This document shows positions 44,493 to 53,579 of a stretch of 64,000 nt of DNA, piece by piece. The notes below the pieces were generated by a model. It saw nothing but the letters and a program-made list of their open reading frames with translations. It was not told where the DNA came from and made no database searches. This stretch comes from Pyrinomonadaceae bacterium (GTDB lineage Bacteria; Acidobacteriota; Blastocatellia; Pyrinomonadales; Pyrinomonadaceae), in the NCBI GenBank assembly GCA_030841085.1, contig JAVEDP010000025.1, positions 1 through 64,000 of the forward strand, given 5' to 3'. The stretch's first letter is position 1, and each line of letters starts with the position of its first letter. Made by a program: the position numbers and the translations under genes.

Positions 44493-46439
44493 TCAATGAT
44501 GTTCGAGCTTGACGGCGTGGACCAGAATGGCGTCCGCAACGGTGAGGCTAGTCTGCTTTAGCTCGTCGTCTTTCTCGATAGTAGCCTTCGCTCCAGAGTG
44601 TGCGCCTAAGAATTCCTGTACACGAGATCTCAAAGCAGCGTCATTTATCAGTCCATGATCCTTCTTATTTGCAAACCGCTTTAGTGCTTCCAAGTCGGGT
44701 ACAGCATTCGCGCTGAATACCAGCCAGAGTTTTTCCGTCCCCTGCTCCGCGTCGAAGGTGAACCAGCCTTGCTCTGGAATTTCGACTCGTTGATTCGCAG
44801 CCAGATAAGACAAGCCATCATTGGCGGTAGACGACGGAAACAATACAACAAAAGAGTATGCGCCTTCAGCGCCTGAAGGTCCCTCGTTCAGAATGTAAAG
44901 ATACCCGGGCTGCGGACTGCTTACACTTAATCTGACTCTGTAGTCCTTCTCGAAATTTATCTCTCCCGCAAGTCTGAAAGGGTTTTCGAATGGCCGGCCA
45001 TTTCTATATTTCTGCACCGTCATCCAGTAACTGAGCTTGCGTTCAGAAGCAGCCACCGAACCAGGCGCCAACCCCACTACCTTCGAACGACCGAACCGTG
45101 ACCAGCTTGAAGCGATGATCAAAGCGGCGACCAGAATCAACATGACCGCTGTCGCAGCAAACAGTTTCCTGCGATGGACTCGCGTGCTTTCGCTCGGTTC
45201 GACGGTGGACCGTCCTGCTTCTGTTGACTCCCTGGCGGGAATCACATTCTTTCCTGTAGTCGCAGACTGAGTTCTCCAATCAGGTGAAGTTGAACGTTCG
45301 ATCTCTACGTCCAACTCCAATCGCCTCTTCAGATTTCGCAGATCGATCAGCATGTCCTTGGCTGTTTGATACCGTTCGTCCGCGTTCTTCGCCAGCGCTT
45401 TACTGACAATTCGTTGCAGCTCCGGAGGAATTCCGTGCGCGCCAAAGTTCGCGAGCGGTGCCGGTTCTTTCTCCAAAATGTCGACCACCGTATGACTGCT
45501 GGTTACGCCGGCGAAAGGCATATGGCCCGCGATCATCTCATATAGAACGACGCCGGTACTCCAAAGGTCGGTGCGCTCATCAACGTGCGATCCCTGCGCT
45601 TGTTCGGGAGACATGTAATTAACAGTGCCCACCACAGTGCCAGGCATCGTGCGGACCAATAGTGCCGTATTCACTTCGCTATCAAATCGCCCTGACGCAT
45701 GACTTGCGGTTTTGTCCGTAAGCTTCGCCAAACCAAAGTCCAAAACCTTGACCACCAGGTCCCGTCGCCGCACCATAATATTTTCAGGCTTAACATCCCG
45801 ATGTACGATCCTGGCTTCGTGCGCAGCGTCCAAGGCGGCGACCACTTGTGTGCTTATGTCGATTATTTCCGGCAGCTTGAGTTGCTTGTCCCTAAGATAT
45901 TCGCGCAACGTCAAGCCATCGACATACTCGCTGGCAATGAAGTGCAGCGAGTCAGTGTCGCCAAACTCAAAGATGGTTAGGATATTCGGCTGGTTGAGCG
46001 AAGAGGCGAGCTTTGCCTCTTGTTTGAAGCGCTGCATCCGAGGTTTGTCAAAGGCGACATCCGCCGGGAGAATCTTTAAAGCCACGGTGCGATCGAGTCG
46101 CGTGTCCTCCGCCAGGTAGACTTCACCCATTCCTCCCGCGCCCAGCTTGCGGATAATGCGGTAATGACCCAGGTGCTTCCCTGCTTCTAATCTGTCCGTT
46201 GTAACTTCGGCATCGCTGTTTTCTGAAACCAGCAAGTGTGCGGCTTCGGCTACCGCCGGTGAGTCTATGAAGTTTTCTTGATCAGCCTGGCGGTGCGACT
46301 CGATCAGCTGCTCAACTTCGCGGCGCAGCGCCTCGTCAGCGCCACACTCGGCCGCAACGTAAGCGGCGCGCTTTTCAGGTTCCATCGCGAGCGCCGATTT
46401 GAATATGCCGCTAATCTGCTGCCATCGCTCAGGCTGCAT
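44493..46439 (-). CDS. Transmembrane Ser/Thr protein kinase with C-terminal DUF4384
   Basis: A 648-residue PknB-type kinase ([13 protein letters not shown] start, overlapping the sigma stop as TAATG). The Gly loop is LGAGGMGEVY, the catalytic loop HRDVKPEN, then DFG and SPEQ. A transmembrane helix (LFAATAVMLILVAALIIAS) separates it from an extracytoplasmic DUF4384 domain (VRLSVSSPQPGYLYILNEG...RVEIPEQGWFTFDAEQGTEKLWLVFSAN). The N-terminal 60 residues are the acidobacterial/planctomycetal kinase preamble with ECGADEALRREVEQLIESH. Signals sensed outside could switch the kinase, and the kinase could act on the sigma factor. Confidence 0.9.
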   Translation of the reverse strand: MQPERWQQISGIFKSALAMEPEKRAAYVAAECGADEALRREVEQLIESHRQADQENFIDSPAVAEAAHLLVSENSDAEVTTDRLEAGKHLGHYRIIRKLGAGGMGEVYLAEDTRLDRTVALKILPADVAFDKPRMQRFKQEAKLASSLNQPNILTIFEFGDTDSLHFIASEYVDGLTLREYLRDKQLKLPEIIDISTQVVAALDAAHEARIVHRDVKPENIMVRRRDLVVKVLDFGLAKLTDKTASHASGRFDSEVNTALLVRTMPGTVVGTVNYMSPEQAQGSHVDERTDLWSTGVVLYEMIAGHMPFAGVTSSHTVVDILEKEPAPLANFGAHGIPPELQRIVSKALAKNADERYQTAKDMLIDLRNLKRRLELDVEIERSTSPDWRTQSATTGKNVIPARESTEAGRSTVEPSESTRVHRRKLFAATAVMLILVAALIIASSWSRFGRSKVVGLAPGSVAASERKLSYWMTVQKYRNGRPFENPFRLAGEINFEKDYRVRLSVSSPQPGYLYILNEGPSGAEGAYSFVVLFPSSTANDGLSYLAANQRVEIPEQGWFTFDAEQGTEKLWLVFSANAVPDLEALKRFANKKDHGLINDAALRSRVQEFLGAHSGAKATIEKDDELKQTSLTVADAILVHAVKLEHH

Positions 46440-47020
46440 TAACTCACGCTCCCGCTCAGTTCCTGGTAGAGCCAGGCTCTTGCCATATTCCAATCTCGCA
46501 TCACGGTGTTTTCCGAAATCTTCAACACACCGGCAATCTCCTCGTTGTTCAGGCCGCCAAAGTATCGCAGCTCGACTACCTGGCTGCGGCGCGGGTCTAT
46601 TTTTGCCAAACTGGTCAGCGCCTCATCCAGCATGAGTAACGTTCGTCCCCGCTGCTTCGCCACAATGGCCGCTTCGTCAAGTGAAATTCTCTGCGCGCCG
46701 CCGCCGCGCTTGGCGTAGTCGTAACGCCGTGCATGATCGATCAGGATGCGACGCATGATCTGAGCCGAGATACCAAAAAAGTGCGAACGATTTGCCCAAT
46801 GAACGTGTTTTTGATCGACAAGACGGAGATAAGCCTCATTAATCAGCGCCGTCGTCTGTAGCGTGTGGCCCTTGCGCTCGCGCCTCAAATAGCCGTGGGC
46901 CAGGCGACGCAGCTCGTTGTAAACCAATGGGTACAACTGGTCGAGTGCAGCCTGATTGCCCTCGCTCCACTCGGCAAGCAATTGAGTTATTTCATGGGGT
47001 GGAGACGAGGTGTTTCTCAT
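46439..47020 (-). CDS. ECF-type sigma factor, TIGR02999-like group
   Basis: A 193-residue sigma factor of the group found with Ser/Thr kinases in Acidobacteria and Planctomycetes: [60 protein letters not shown] is diagnostic, followed by [25 protein letters not shown] and region 4 [46 protein letters not shown] at 47020. It overlaps the kinase start, so sigma and kinase are translationally coupled. Confidence 0.92.
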   Translation of the reverse strand: MRNTSSPPHEITQLLAEWSEGNQAALDQLYPLVYNELRRLAHGYLRRERKGHTLQTTALINEAYLRLVDQKHVHWANRSHFFGISAQIMRRILIDHARRYDYAKRGGGAQRISLDEAAIVAKQRGRTLLMLDEALTSLAKIDPRRSQVVELRYFGGLNNEEIAGVLKISENTVMRDWNMARAWLYQELSGSVS

Positions 47021-47169
47021 GGGCGCTAACCTCAATCCCATTTGATCTAAAGCAAGCCAAGTGTAGCATCGCCTCCAGCTCATCGTTGAGCAAAGTTGGT
47101 TCTCAAGGAAACGTATTGGAGCAATCGGACGTTCCGGTGTGGAAAAAACCAGCGACCGCCGATTCTAAG

Positions 47170-48144
47170 TCAAGATGCTGTCCTGAACCCCAATGACGGA
47201 TGCCGCTCTCGCAGCACTTGAATAAGATGATCTTTTGTCACATGTGTGTACCGTTGCGTCGTCGCAATCGAGGCGTGGCCCAGGAACTCCTGCACGATTC
47301 GTATGTCGACACCGTTACGAAGTAGCAGAGTAGCCACCGTATGGCGGAGCATGTGTGGAGTGATGTGCCGCTCTATACCTGCATCCTTCCGAAACTGAGC
47401 GATGATGTTTGCGATTCCCTGGGTAGAGAGACGTTCGCCTGAAGCATTTAGAAATAGAGCTGAGCTTTCCGAAGCTAATCGTGCACGGGCGTCTATATGA
47501 TCCCGCTGAATACGCACCGTCTGTTCGTCAACGACGAAGGCCAAACGATCTCTGCCTCCCTTCCCGCTAACTTTGAAAACTGACTCGGCGACGGCAAAGT
47601 CTTCCAAGTCCAGGGCCGATACTTCCCCAACACGCATACCGGTGGCGAAAAGTAAGTCGACTAACGCCAGATTACGCAGCGCACGATACGATCGCGCGGA
47701 TGCTCCGGGATCTTTATGCTTTGCTAATGCTGATCCTTTGCGGGGAATCTCGGCAGTACGATGGTTCTCATTTGCTTGAGCGAGAAGGCCGCGTATCTCG
47801 ATCTCAGTTAGAGCCCGCGGCAGCTGCACGATTCTTCCGAAGCTGAGCTTGACTCTCCAAAATGGTGACTCCGGAAGAACACCCTTCCGAACCCAGTATG
47901 AGCAGAACACTTTGAGCACAACCATTTTGCGCCGCATTGATGCGGGCGCATAAGATTTGGTCCGCAAATCAGCGGCCCAGCCCTCGATAAGAGTGGCATC
48001 AAGCGAAGAAAGAGAACAGGCGTCGGGCGCGAACGCCGCAAGCTGTTCCAAATCTGACTTGTATGCCACCTCGGTCTTCCTACTTCTGTCATGGGTGGAA
48101 AAGTAGCCACTAAAAAACTCGCTTATTGCTTGGTCTAGTTGCAT
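47170..48144 (-). CDS. Tyrosine recombinase (XerC/XerD-like integrase)
   Basis: A 324-residue enzyme. The start at 48144 is supported by GGGAG ~9 bases upstream; the frame opens further to 48312. The SAM-like N-terminal core-binding domain covers ~1-105. Catalytic residues are R171 (ATGMRVGE), K195 (SGKGGRDR), H264 and R267 (HMLRHT), H290 (LGHASI) and Y299 (TTQRYTH), so it should be active. There is no partner Xer here and no dif site; its position at one edge of an AT-richer block with a tRNA-half repeat at the other suggests an integrase of a genomic island. Confidence 0.88.
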   Translation of the reverse strand: MQLDQAISEFFSGYFSTHDRSRKTEVAYKSDLEQLAAFAPDACSLSSLDATLIEGWAADLRTKSYAPASMRRKMVVLKVFCSYWVRKGVLPESPFWRVKLSFGRIVQLPRALTEIEIRGLLAQANENHRTAEIPRKGSALAKHKDPGASARSYRALRNLALVDLLFATGMRVGEVSALDLEDFAVAESVFKVSGKGGRDRLAFVVDEQTVRIQRDHIDARARLASESSALFLNASGERLSTQGIANIIAQFRKDAGIERHITPHMLRHTVATLLLRNGVDIRIVQEFLGHASIATTQRYTHVTKDHLIQVLRERHPSLGFRTAS

Positions 48145-48377
48145 GGTATGCACTCCCGCAAACGAGTCCGGGGGCGGACCCTTCAAGATTGAAGAGCTTT
48201 GTTGATTCGTCTCGGTGGGTGGGAAAAACCGTGGTGAGTTTAATCCGGGCAGAGTTAAGGTTTCAAGGACGCGGCGACTAGAGCGGATTAAAAGAAGAGC
48301 GCCACAGTTCACTATTGTCCCAAAAGCTCATTGCATCCATAATGTAACTACTCAGATGTTCCTTTAGCCTCGCTTTG

Positions 48378-48393
48378 GATAACAAGGAGTTAT
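48378..48393 (+). promoter_or_regulatory. Palindromic SD element, ATP-grasp gene
   Basis: GATAACAAGGAGTTAT. ATAAC and GTTAT are complementary arms enclosing AAGGA, so the Shine-Dalgarno sits in the loop. The same element precedes three other genes at 51774, 52760 and 54530. Confidence 0.7.
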
Positions 48394-48396
48394 GTG

Positions 48397-49395
48397 ATGC
48401 CGCCGCCGGTCAAATCCTCACCGCTTCGCATCTTGTATTTGGCAAACTACGCTCCACTCAATGAGACGGAAGCCGCCGAAGAAGCGAGCGAGAGCGTCCG
48501 GTACACGCGTTACCACAAAGAAATGTTTGGCCTTCTTAAGGCTTTGGGGTTTAGTGTCACTCCATCGAGAAAGGTAGAGTCTCTGCTCAATCATCCAACC
48601 TCGTACGACTATGTGTTCTCACTCTTGAATCGCGCGCCTTACCGGGGTTCTGAGATCCTCGTTTCAGCCCTGTGCGAATACTTCAGACTGCCATACCTAG
48701 GTGCCCGACCACAGATCCGGGCGGTTGCAGAGGATAAGTACGTTGCGAAACTCGTTGCCAAGCAACTAGGATTTGAGGTTCCCGCCGGGGAAATCTTCAG
48801 GGGAACAGATGCGGGATTGATACCACCACGCTTTCCCGGCCCGTACATCGTCAAGCCGCGATGCGGCGCTTCGTCCAAAAATATTACCGAAGACTGCATA
48901 CAGGATCAGTGGAGTGATCTTGTGTCAGAAGTTCGACGTTTGCTGGGGCTTGGTGATGATGTTCTGGTCGAGGAGTGGATTCCCGGGATAAACATCTCTC
49001 TACCAGTCATCGGCGGTGCGCCGCCGTTGATATTGCCAGCGTATCAGCTCGATTCGGCGAAGAAAGGACAGCTAGTCACTTATGATCAAAAGCGCGGCTT
49101 AGAAAGGAGCTTAAAGAGGGCTCCTTTTGATAACAGTGCGGTTTACGATGAAATAAGTCGCTGTGCGTTGCGTCTGTACAGTGAACTCGGACCGATCGAT
49201 TATCTTCGACTGGATTTTCGTATTACGGACTCAAACAAACCAGTCTTCCTGGAATTTAATATATGTTGCAATATTGGACCGGAGTCCGGATTTTATGCGT
49301 GTGCCAAGCAAACAGGTTTATCACATCAAGAGATGTTGATGCGTATCCTGGCCCATAGTTTCAAGCGACAGGAAATCGATTGGCAATCCTTCTAG
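48397..49395 (+). CDS. ATP-grasp enzyme, D-Ala-D-Ala ligase-like
   Basis: A 332-residue ATP-grasp protein. ATG at 48397 has AAGGAG 7 bases upstream. The ATP-grasp lid begins PGPYIVKPRCGASSKNI; DVLVEEWIPGINISLPVIGG is the central strand pair; and YLRLDFRITDSNKPVFLEFNICCNIGPESGFY replaces the DDL sequence EVNTLPG, with Asn and Glu metal ligands kept. The substrate loop differs from true Ddl, so it ligates an unknown amino or peptide acceptor. The last 75 bases overlap the end of the STAND gene on the other strand. Confidence 0.8.
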   Translation: MPPPVKSSPLRILYLANYAPLNETEAAEEASESVRYTRYHKEMFGLLKALGFSVTPSRKVESLLNHPTSYDYVFSLLNRAPYRGSEILVSALCEYFRLPYLGARPQIRAVAEDKYVAKLVAKQLGFEVPAGEIFRGTDAGLIPPRFPGPYIVKPRCGASSKNITEDCIQDQWSDLVSEVRRLLGLGDDVLVEEWIPGINISLPVIGGAPPLILPAYQLDSAKKGQLVTYDQKRGLERSLKRAPFDNSAVYDEISRCALRLYSELGPIDYLRLDFRITDSNKPVFLEFNICCNIGPESGFYACAKQTGLSHQEMLMRILAHSFKRQEIDWQSF

Positions 49396-51762
49396 CGGAT
49401 TCTGATACCAATAGAAGAGACTGCAAGGGGAATATAAGTCGAAGAATAATTCCGAGTTCGACCGCGAAGGTTTGGCAAGAAACTCTTTTATGGTGTCAAC
49501 TCGATCAAGTGTTACTTGCGGACTCCTGCGGTCAGGATACTGAAGCGCTCTCTCGCACAGCGACATGACAGCTTCCGCTGGTGCCTGGGCGAACAGACTA
49601 ATCAAGGCCCCGTTGAGATACACTTTTTGTCTCACCCTGTCGACCTTAGCGTGTTCGGCTTCCAGGACCACACTCTCAATCGTCGACAACGCAGCTTCTG
49701 GCTGTCCCGTGAGGAGTTGTGCCGCAGCTAGATTTGTCAGGGTATACGCGCGAGGAAGTTCTTTTCCCATATATCGCAAGGCTTTGCGGCAAGTTTTTCC
49801 GGCTTGATCATACAACCCTAAGTATAAGTAACAGTGCGCTAAGTCTCCGACTACCATACCGAGATGGTTTACGCCAAATACCTCTAAGAGATCGTAAGCG
49901 CGCTCCACATCCACCAAACCAGCTTCGGGCTGTTCTGTTTGGGCGAGTTTGGCACCGCGATTACAAAGAGTTGTAGCTGTACCGAACGCGTCTTGATTAC
50001 GTTCGTGGTATGGCAACGCGCTTGTCAGAATCTCCACTCCTTCCCGAGCCTCGAAGACCTCGGCGCCGTTACGCAGGAAATAACCATAATTTGAAGCGTT
50101 GGCTAGTTTGTCTCGATAATCGCGAAAAAGGCGCGCGGCCCCCGCTATGTCATTCGCATGAATTCTTCCCACCATTCGATATGAGACCAGCATCGAAAGT
50201 TCCTCGACGGAACGGGCCGTTTCACAAAGTTTGGTCAGAAGTTGTTCGGATTCCGCGTGGAAGCGACGTCGGTTTAGTGCAATGCCTTTGAAGATCTGTA
50301 CGAATCGATTTTGAGCCCACTCTATGTGCGGAGTATTCGCCGTAAGCTCAAGTACTCGGCTATACCCCTTGACTGAGATCAAGAAAGCGAGTTTCGCCAG
50401 GTAATCCTGAATATTCAATTGAGATTCTTGCTCGGGAGTAATAGCACGATCTACGAACTCCTCAGCAAGCGACCGGCTACCCATTTGTAGGGAAAGGTGA
50501 ATGATGTCACGAAGGCGAGCATCAGTCTCTTCAGTGGCAACTTTCTTTGCCAATCTGTAAAGGAGTGGCGCCACCTCAGCCGGTGAATGTCGGCGGGACA
50601 CTTCTTTTACGCGACAAAAATAATCGTAGAGGCGTGTTTCTTGTCGCGTGGTCTCTCCTAATGAGAGTTGCAACACCTCCTTCATTGTCTGGTGTGACGG
50701 GCGCAACGAAACCAACTGATCGCCGTCTGGAAGATCGGTAATTCCAAGTAGTCCGCTCAAGAAAAGTTCATTGAGTACTCCATCGACCTCTTGCTCGCTT
50801 TCGACGAACACAGCATTGTCATCCAAGGCCAGTGCCAAGACGTCTGATCGGCGGATGTCTTGCTTGGTAATTGAGAGCAACGAGAGAATTGACGCCGCCA
50901 CCGGAGGCAAGCTTGCGATGACCCTTGAAGAGTCTGCCGTCGTACCACCAGCCGCGGCAATCGCAGCGCGAATCTTGTAGATGTCGCCGTTTGTTGCAGC
51001 GGCGATTGATTTGCAGATCGTCAGCGGCCATTGAACACCGTGGTCTGACGCATATAGCCTTATGAATTCCACGTCAGGCCGAACGAAAAGCTGGACTCTT
51101 ACGTCGTATCCGACGTATTTTGATTTCAGTGCAAATTCGTCTGCGCCAGACTCACGGTGTTCGTTGCGCGAAACGAAGCCAGCCACGTACCGGATGCCTC
51201 TATAAGCTTTCCCGACGGTGACGGACAGCAAATCTGCCGACCAACTGTCCAGTTCCTGGACGTTATCTAGGAACATACACACCTGATGCTTCGCCGAAAG
51301 CTCAATAAGAAACTCACAAAAAACCTCCGCTGCAATTGATGGATAGGCAGAATTGGAAAGTGTTGGGTACGCTAATTCAATTCCCTTCGCGAGTGTGCGC
51401 CCAACGTACGGGATGCTGGCAGTCATGGCAGCGAAAATTTCCTTTGAGCTCGTGCGCCCTGCGCGACGCTCTTGAAATTTAATGTATTCACGCCAGATGG
51501 TCGGATATTTTCCAAAAAACTCCACACCAAACTGACCGAACAGACTATTCCCATCATGTTTGGCCCCATCGGCGTAGAGCGAGATCGACGAATCAGTATT
51601 CTTGCCGGAGCAGTACTTAAGGAAATGAGTAAGGCCTGAATGTGATGGTGCCGACAGGACTTCTATGCGGGGAGAGATTTGCGGCCGATGAAGGAATTCG
51701 TTTATGGCGCCGACCTCATGAGTTCGGTTCACGAAGTCTGACATTATGCTTACGTCACCCAT
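49321..51762 (-). CDS. STAND-like ATPase with TPR repeats
   Basis: An 813-residue protein. FVNRTHEVGAINEFL and LSAPSHSGLTHFLKYC sit where an AAA/STAND NTPase has its N-linker and Walker A, but the P-loop Gly-Lys-Thr is degenerate (SHSGLTHF). QVCMFLDNVQELDSWSADLL is the Walker B/sensor region. The C-terminal half is helical (TPR-like; VERAYDLLEVFGVNHLGMVVGDLAHCYLYLGLYDQAGKTCRKALRYMG). STAND proteins with TPRs often act as switches in anti-phage defence. Convergent with the ATP-grasp gene; its promoter side carries the palindromic element. Confidence 0.7.
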   Translation of the reverse strand: MGDVSIMSDFVNRTHEVGAINEFLHRPQISPRIEVLSAPSHSGLTHFLKYCSGKNTDSSISLYADGAKHDGNSLFGQFGVEFFGKYPTIWREYIKFQERRAGRTSSKEIFAAMTASIPYVGRTLAKGIELAYPTLSNSAYPSIAAEVFCEFLIELSAKHQVCMFLDNVQELDSWSADLLSVTVGKAYRGIRYVAGFVSRNEHRESGADEFALKSKYVGYDVRVQLFVRPDVEFIRLYASDHGVQWPLTICKSIAAATNGDIYKIRAAIAAAGGTTADSSRVIASLPPVAASILSLLSITKQDIRRSDVLALALDDNAVFVESEQEVDGVLNELFLSGLLGITDLPDGDQLVSLRPSHQTMKEVLQLSLGETTRQETRLYDYFCRVKEVSRRHSPAEVAPLLYRLAKKVATEETDARLRDIIHLSLQMGSRSLAEEFVDRAITPEQESQLNIQDYLAKLAFLISVKGYSRVLELTANTPHIEWAQNRFVQIFKGIALNRRRFHAESEQLLTKLCETARSVEELSMLVSYRMVGRIHANDIAGAARLFRDYRDKLANASNYGYFLRNGAEVFEAREGVEILTSALPYHERNQDAFGTATTLCNRGAKLAQTEQPEAGLVDVERAYDLLEVFGVNHLGMVVGDLAHCYLYLGLYDQAGKTCRKALRYMGKELPRAYTLTNLAAAQLLTGQPEAALSTIESVVLEAEHAKVDRVRQKVYLNGALISLFAQAPAEAVMSLCERALQYPDRRSPQVTLDRVDTIKEFLAKPSRSNSELFFDLYSPCSLFYWYQNPLEGLPIDFLSLETMGQDTHQHLLM

Positions 51763-51773
51763 TGCAGAGCGTA

Positions 51774-51789
51774 ATAACTCCTTGTTATC
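51774..51789 (-). promoter_or_regulatory. Palindromic SD element, STAND gene
   Basis: On the minus strand GATAACAAGGAGTTAT, identical to the element before the ATP-grasp gene. It ends 12 bases before the ATG at 51762. Confidence 0.7.
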
Positions 51790-51861
51790 GCTACCGTGAT
51801 CACAAAGCTAACTACGGGAGCGTCCGTATGGAGTTATTGAACGACGAAAGGTAGATTGAAA

Positions 51862-51936
51862 TTAGGAATTCGAGATCATGCGCGTTGGCTCAATAAAACG
51901 CATCCTCTTCTGCGGATTTTGAGCATTGTCACTCAT
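51862..51936 (-). CDS. Candidate 24-residue peptide
   Basis: The frame starts one base after the stop of the membrane protein gene at 51938 (TAAAATG) with GGAG ~10 bases upstream. It encodes a short, positively charged peptide with central KRMRFIEPTRM and Asn/Ser ends. Too short to judge by composition; it could be a real coupled peptide gene or chance. Adjacent to an ATP-grasp gene, so a modified-peptide precursor is one possibility. Confidence 0.3.
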   Translation of the reverse strand: MSDNAQNPQKRMRFIEPTRMISNS

Positions 51937-51937
51937 T

Positions 51938-52510
51938 TTATGATGCTCCAACTTTGTAGAGATGCTCTTTGATGGGTTTACCGGTAACTTCATGATACCC
52001 GTAGGCGACTCTACTATAGAATCCGCGGTACGCACGCCTCCATCCAATGGCACTCAGGCCTGCAATGAACAACGGAACGATTCCGGCAAGGGCAATCTTC
52101 CCGCCTAACAAGAACATCGGGACTGCAATCATGGAGAAATTAACCATGCCCGCCCTCGTTAATCGAACAACACTTAGGTGCATTGTCAAAGCGCGATTTA
52201 CTTCTTCCGAAGCATTCTGACGGACCTTCATTATGATGTCTTCATAAGTAAAAGGGGGATCAATCTGGTCTCTGTATTTGGATTGAGCGATACGCCTCGT
52301 CACCCTATAGCTGATGCCATTCATCACTACTCCAAGCTGATAAGAAAGGGCGGTTATGAACATTAGACCCGGGGTGGACTTAGCAATATCGATAAGGCCT
52401 TTTAGAGATTCCAAATCAATGATGGCCAGGCGGACGCTCCAGAGCGATATCCACACAATGGTGAAGAATCCAATGATTAATAATTCGACAATTATTGAGG
52501 TGGTAGCCAT
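51938..52510 (-). CDS. Membrane protein of unknown function
   Basis: A 190-residue protein with four likely helices (IIVELLIIGFFTIVWISLWSV, GLMFITALSYQLGVVMNGISY, NFSMIAVPMFLLGGKIALAGIVPLFIAGLSAIGW) and a charged central loop (DQIDPPFTYEDIIMKVRQNASEEVNRAL). No family recognised. It is AT-richer than the flanking leu and GH genes. It is divergent from the UbiA gene and may share its promoter region; no Shine-Dalgarno of quality is seen before the ATG. Confidence 0.65.
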   Translation of the reverse strand: MATTSIIVELLIIGFFTIVWISLWSVRLAIIDLESLKGLIDIAKSTPGLMFITALSYQLGVVMNGISYRVTRRIAQSKYRDQIDPPFTYEDIIMKVRQNASEEVNRALTMHLSVVRLTRAGMVNFSMIAVPMFLLGGKIALAGIVPLFIAGLSAIGWRRAYRGFYSRVAYGYHEVTGKPIKEHLYKVGAS

Positions 52511-52759
52511 TGTAATCGCATATTGTTCTGAAAACTGAACGAACGAACAGGTCGCTTCTTCAGCCCGCGCCGCTTGACACCTTCCCCTGAACTCTCATCA
52601 GCAGCGCGCATTTGATGGGTGGCTCGGTGTGAGGCGATCTCCCCGAGGTTTGGACAAAGGTTACGAGCAGCGGCATACCTCTATTCTAATAACGATTGTC
52701 GATAACGCCATTTGGGGAGATAATAACACGCGTCTCAACTCGCTCTCTCATTCCATTTG

Positions 52760-52775
52760 GATAACTAAGAATTAT
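52760..52775 (+). promoter_or_regulatory. Palindromic SD element, UbiA gene
   Basis: GATAACTAAGAATTAT, 2 bases before the GTG start at 52778. Same 16-base layout as the elements at 48378, 51774 and 54530; here the loop reads TAAGA, a weak ribosome site. Confidence 0.65.
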
Positions 52776-52777
52776 TT

Positions 52778-53563
52778 GTGGCAGCTCTCCGCGCAATATT
52801 TCAACTCACAAGACTCGAAACCTCACTGCTTGGGTTCTTCGCGATCTTCATCCCGTTCTTTACGAGAAACCACGACTTGTACTTGAGTTTCAGCAGGGCT
52901 GTTCCATTGCTGTTCATCTCCGTCTGTACATTTGTTGCAAATGACTTGGACGATATGGAAAGAGATCGAGTTAATCATCCGGATCGACCACTACCGGGCG
53001 GGCACCTTTCTCCAGTATTTGTTGTGATTTGCTATTTCACGTTCTTAGCCTTAGCTCTCTTTTCAACGAGTTACTTTATCCCGTCAGGTATTGATTTTTT
53101 GTACTATAGCGCTATCTCGCTATCGATAAGCTACGGCTACATAAGTGAGTATATTCCCATCCTTAAGCCTCCTTATGTGGCAATTGCGGCAACAGTGCCA
53201 ATCTTGATTGTCGCGACCTCATATCCCAAGGAGCCGAGACTCTACTTAATCGCCGGATCTGTTTTTCTAATCACCTTAGGACGAGAAATATGCATGGACA
53301 TAAAGGATAGGGCTGGCGATCCTGTCTCATTCATGCATAGGTTCAGGCCTAAGGCACTTGGGAAAGTAGCGTTCTCTCTGCAGGCGATAGGATTGCTTTT
53401 GCTAGTGATCTTAATAAATAAAGGGGGAGATATTATCGCTTTGGTCGTGATGTCACTTCTACTTGTGATATCCGCACTTTGCTGGTTCCAGTTTGAAAGC
53501 TACAAACTATCGCTGATAGTAATGAAAATTCAGCTGTTTGTCGGCCTTTATTTTCTCATTTAA
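52778..53563 (+). CDS. UbiA family prenyltransferase
   Basis: A 261-residue membrane enzyme with about eight helices. The two Asp-rich motifs are present: N55-D56-LDD-MERD63 followed by RVNHPDRPLPGG, and REICMDIKDRAGD. UbiA enzymes attach prenyl chains to aromatic or glycerol acceptors; here neither a quinone nor a haem pathway is adjacent. GTG start after the palindromic element. It converges with the membrane protein gene at 53580 with 16 bases between. Confidence 0.85.
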   Translation: MAALRAIFQLTRLETSLLGFFAIFIPFFTRNHDLYLSFSRAVPLLFISVCTFVANDLDDMERDRVNHPDRPLPGGHLSPVFVVICYFTFLALALFSTSYFIPSGIDFLYYSAISLSISYGYISEYIPILKPPYVAIAATVPILIVATSYPKEPRLYLIAGSVFLITLGREICMDIKDRAGDPVSFMHRFRPKALGKVAFSLQAIGLLLLVILINKGGDIIALVVMSLLLVISALCWFQFESYKLSLIVMKIQLFVGLYFLI

Positions 53564-53579
53564 GAAACGGCAGGTGTCC

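Noticed and set aside
47170-48144. Housekeeping XerC
   Set aside because: No dif site or usual xer neighbours are visible, and it borders accessory DNA; an island integrase is more likely, though not proven.
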